Of a stretch of 64,000 bases of DNA, positions 61,101-64,000 are shown one piece after another. The position numbers and the translations under genes are program-made. Within the stretch, counting starts at the first letter, position 1; each line of letters begins with the position of its first letter. This DNA comes from Collybiopsis luxurians FD-317 M1 (taxonomy: Eukaryota; Basidiomycota; Agaricomycetes; Agaricales; Omphalotaceae), in contig KN834757.1 in the NCBI GenBank assembly GCA_000827265.1, positions 1,030,537 to 1,094,536 of the forward strand. The letters are read 5' to 3'. The notes below the pieces were generated by a model, which made no database searches, was not told where the DNA came from, and saw only the letters and a program-made list of their open reading frames with translations.

Positions 61101-64000
61101 GCGGTTGAAAACACGTCCTCCTAACAAAGTAAGTATTAAATGGGTTTGAGCAAAGAGAATAAATGATTAAGCTGACCATAGGAGATACAACAGCAGGAAT
61201 GGGCCGTCCTGGATCTGTCACCAGTCTACTTCTTGACACCTTATGTGATATAGCAGGCATATCAGCACCCAAATCATCCAAAGATGGCCGTTGACTGTGT
61301 CCTAGCTCATAAAACTCCCGATCTCTCTCTCGTTCGAGCTCGCGACCAAATTCTCTGGGTTTTTGTTCTCGAGAGCTAAGCCGCGACCGAACAGTGGGTC
61401 GCGTACGTTCATCCATAGAGTTGGAATTTGAATGGTTCGCGAGGGCTTTGAAAAGTCCGGCAGGGACAGTGTTGTTCGATATCGTATGCTTAAAGTCCAG
61501 CGGAATGGGGGCACGCTTCGCCTTTGCAGATGAAGGGACGGTAAACACATCCTCGACACCGAGGTTGGCGTTGTTTTCCTTGTCTTCCTCGTCATCATCG
61601 GTAATCTCAGCTTTGGCAGATTGAGCATCTTCCTCAGCGAGGCCGCCAATATGTGGCAAGGTGCCAAGAGCATTCGAGAATCCGGCAAAGGTAAATGGTT
61701 CCGCAGTCGGATTTAGGGAGACTGAGAGTTTGCTGGCGCTAGTGAGAGAACTCGGGCCACGACCGTGTCTATTCTGTCTTGGTGAAGGGGGGACACCAAT
61801 CCTCAGACTTGCCGGGGAATTAAACGCAGACGGGAAACGGAACGAAGCCATACTATCACCTTCGACAACGTCGGCGTCAGATTGCGCCGGAGATTCATCG
61901 CGTCGTTGGCGTTTTTCGCGTCCTTGAACCTTGAACGGTGAACCTTCGTCTACGTTCATAACGAAATCCAAGTCACCTCTACCACTGTGGGGAGGTATAG
62001 GCAGAGGTCGGCCCTCTGCTTGGATTTGAGGGACAGGGAATGAAGGATTGGGCATCGGGAATGAAGGCGCAGTTGCTGCCACTGACGGAGTGGAGAAGGG
62101 TGCTTTGAAAGAAAATCCACCAGGACCCCCAGGCTTAAATTCGGCAGCAGCGGCATTGAGCTTGGACGAGAACCCTGAGCTGGGTAGCCGAGAATGAGCC
62201 ATTGGAGAGGCATTCGGTGGTACTGCGCTGAAAGTAAAACCTGTACCACTAGCTCCGAAAACAAACGGCTTTGCATTGGGATTGAGGTTGGGTCTCGCTG
62301 GCTGAGGGGTTTCTCCACTGGCTTCAATCGGCGAAGGGACCCGCGAATGAGCCCGGGCAGGATCGTGTACTGAGTCAATTCCACTTTGTGAACTAGGTCT
62401 CGGGGAATGTCGACCAGGTACGGGAGGAAGTGGCCTCGCGTTCGTACCACCTGAGGGAGGATATCGCATATTGAGACCGAGATAACCAGCGCGCTCTTCT
62501 TCAGAGGGATTGGAGATGATATCATCATCATGAGGGTGCATCAATCGAGGAACGATGATAGTGTTATCGGGGGGACGAGGGAATTGAGGCAGCTTGCGGG
62601 GTTGTTCGGATGGTATTTGGAGACTTCGTCTTCGTATGCGAGCGTCCACACGAGCTTGTCGAGCTCGTTCTTCGTCCGAGGGATTGGACCATTCACCAAT
62701 ACTCTGTAGGATGGGTCAGTAACGAAGAAAAGAAATATGTTCAATAAAACAACGCACTTCATCGTCGCTGCCTACATCATCATCAGCATGCCCGTATCCA
62801 TCAACGTCTTCACTTCCAGTCCATTCGTCCAACTCTTTATCTCGGCCTTGCAGTAGGTGGAAGGGAACTTGGCTTCTTTCAGGTTCAGGCGCTCCGGTTG
62901 CGACAGCCGAGCTGGAGATCGGTCCTAATGAGGCACTATCCGACTGTATTTCTCCCAGTCGCTCATTTAATCCGTCAGCAACAAGACCGCCAAACGAACG
63001 CAGAGATAGAGCGGCAGAAAGCCGTGAAGCATGCCTAGAATGGTGCCGAGACTGGGGTTCCGTCAAAAGACCGTTGCTCTCCATTTCGTGACGTTCTTCT
63101 TCGTCCAAGCTCATATCCTCTGCACCTGCGTCTTCATCCTTTTCAGAACCCGAATCTACATCATCTTGTTCATGTTCATCCACGTCTCTACGCTGTGCCC
63201 AGCTCGGTATTTTCTCTTCTTCCTCCAGACCTTCTTCGTCTGCCTCCTCGGGAATTTCCAAACCAAATCCTCTAGCAAAATCGGGGCGGGAGTCTGTTCG
63301 CACTGCACTTAACGGAGGCGCCAAGTTTAATGCACCATTGGAGACCAGAGAAGACATTATGACCGGCTTTCGTCCTTGAGGAGCGTGTATACTTGCATCT
63401 ACACCTGTATCGATTTCAGGTAGCGAAGGACTGAGGCTATTTATGTGACTTTGATCATTTCCAAGGACAGCATCGGGACCGAACGGATTTGATGTTGCAC
63501 CAGTGCTCGGTGTCCTGAAAAGACCAGCACTCAAGTTTGCTGAAGGAGGCTGAGCGAGGGATAATGAGTGTCCATGTCGATTTGTGATAAAACGAGGAAT
63601 TGTGGCGCTGTTTGTGGGACTCGGAGAAAATCCAGTTGCGCTGAGCGGAGGATTTAAGAACGGTGGTTGAGGAGAAGTAGCCAGAGAGTTTCCAGCAGAG
63701 GACTGTTGAGCTTGATGTAGCTTATTCAACTTGAACATCAGTAGGGCAGGATCTGCCGGTGATGATATCTACCATGCGAACACGTCAGTTAATTCGTTTA
63801 AGGTGTGTAAAGCGATTAGAGATGAAGAAAAGCAAGCCATGTGTGGTACACGGATTGACGGAGACACTGTCTTTTCAGTATAGAGAATATAGGCGCTTTA
63901 AAGCGCAGTGGTGAAGAAGGAAAATTGACCGGAAACAAAAAAAAAAACTCACCGAGGCGGCTCTTCCATGCGGAGCATGGACTTGTACAAATGAGTTGGT
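58180..64000 (-). CDS. UPA2: Upa2-like multi-PAM2 scaffold of endosomal mRNA transport (5' end off window)
   Basis: Large, mainly disordered protein of more than 1,700 visible residues. The N-terminal third is Ser/Pro-rich with an acidic stretch. It carries three motifs fitting the PAM2 consensus LNxxAxxFx: LNPNAKPFVF (62257-62286), LNAAAAEFKP (62131-62160) and LNPTAEPFTF (61687-61716). PAM2 motifs bind the MLLE domain of poly(A)-binding protein. The middle is helical, then a long coiled coil runs from about 59700 to 58620 (KRELEDLRKSNTDLQVQLHK and onward). The C-terminus ends VDEDGWWS, a Gly-Trp-Trp end. In Ustilago maydis, Upa2 has four PAM2 motifs, a coiled coil and a C-terminal GWW needed on endosomes. 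The same order here supports orthology. A first exon piece (63953-64000) and an intron before ISSPADPALLMFK show that the gene continues right. Confidence 0.8.

Overview
The window looks like nuclear DNA of a filamentous basidiomycete, most likely an Agaricomycete. Genes are split by many short (about 50-65 nt) GT-AG introns and lie densely on both strands. The content also fits: two fungal P450s, an F-box/leucine-rich protein, Ser-rich single-pass membrane proteins of an Agaricomycete type, a CBM1-tailed carbohydrate esterase, and an endosomal mRNA-transport scaffold of the Ustilago Upa2 type. All identifications come from reading translations and splice sites by eye; no database search was run.

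Layout, left to right. 1-4.1 kb: a calpain-type protease (cut by the left edge) and an F-box protein. 4.4-12 kb: a P450, a tRNA-Ser, the uracil-catabolism protein URC1 and a multi-pass membrane protein. 12-19 kb: an accessory-looking stretch with a tandem duplication of a Ser/Thr-rich membrane protein gene together with its flanks, a weak TPR gene and a second tRNA-Ser. 19.6-31.2 kb: endonuclease III (NTH1), an 8.5-kb sacsin-like gene ending in a BTB-like domain, and divergently the ESCRT-II subunit SNF8. 31-39 kb: gene-poor, with tRNA-His genes, a beta-lactamase-like hydrolase, a doubtful small gene, and at 33.9-34.3 kb a short two-exon gene for a secreted precursor containing six identical 11-residue peptides separated by Arg-Arg. 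39-47 kb: a secreted GPI-type protein, tRNA-Ser/tRNA-His genes, a small conserved-looking protein, a CE1 esterase with CBM1, TSR3 and a tRNA-Gly. 47-64 kb: a second P450, chorismate synthase (ARO2), an unknown nuclear-type protein, a DUF985 cupin, ribosomal protein L4, SUS1, and a large Upa2-like protein running off the right edge.

The strongest candidate for an undescribed system is the repeat-peptide precursor at 33892-34263. It has a signal peptide, one intron, then six 39-bp units. Between units nine codons vary and every change is synonymous, apart from the first residue of unit 1. This is the architecture of Kex2-processed repeat proteins (the class that includes dikaritin RiPP precursors such as ustiloxin's, and the Rep1 repellents). 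No modifying enzyme of the UstYa type was seen beside it. The second highlight is the Upa2-like scaffold, with three PAM2-type motifs, a long coiled coil and a C-terminal Gly-Trp-Trp. Eight tRNA genes (four Ser-GCU, three His-GUG, one Gly-UCC) all carry introns; within each family the mature parts are identical while the introns differ.
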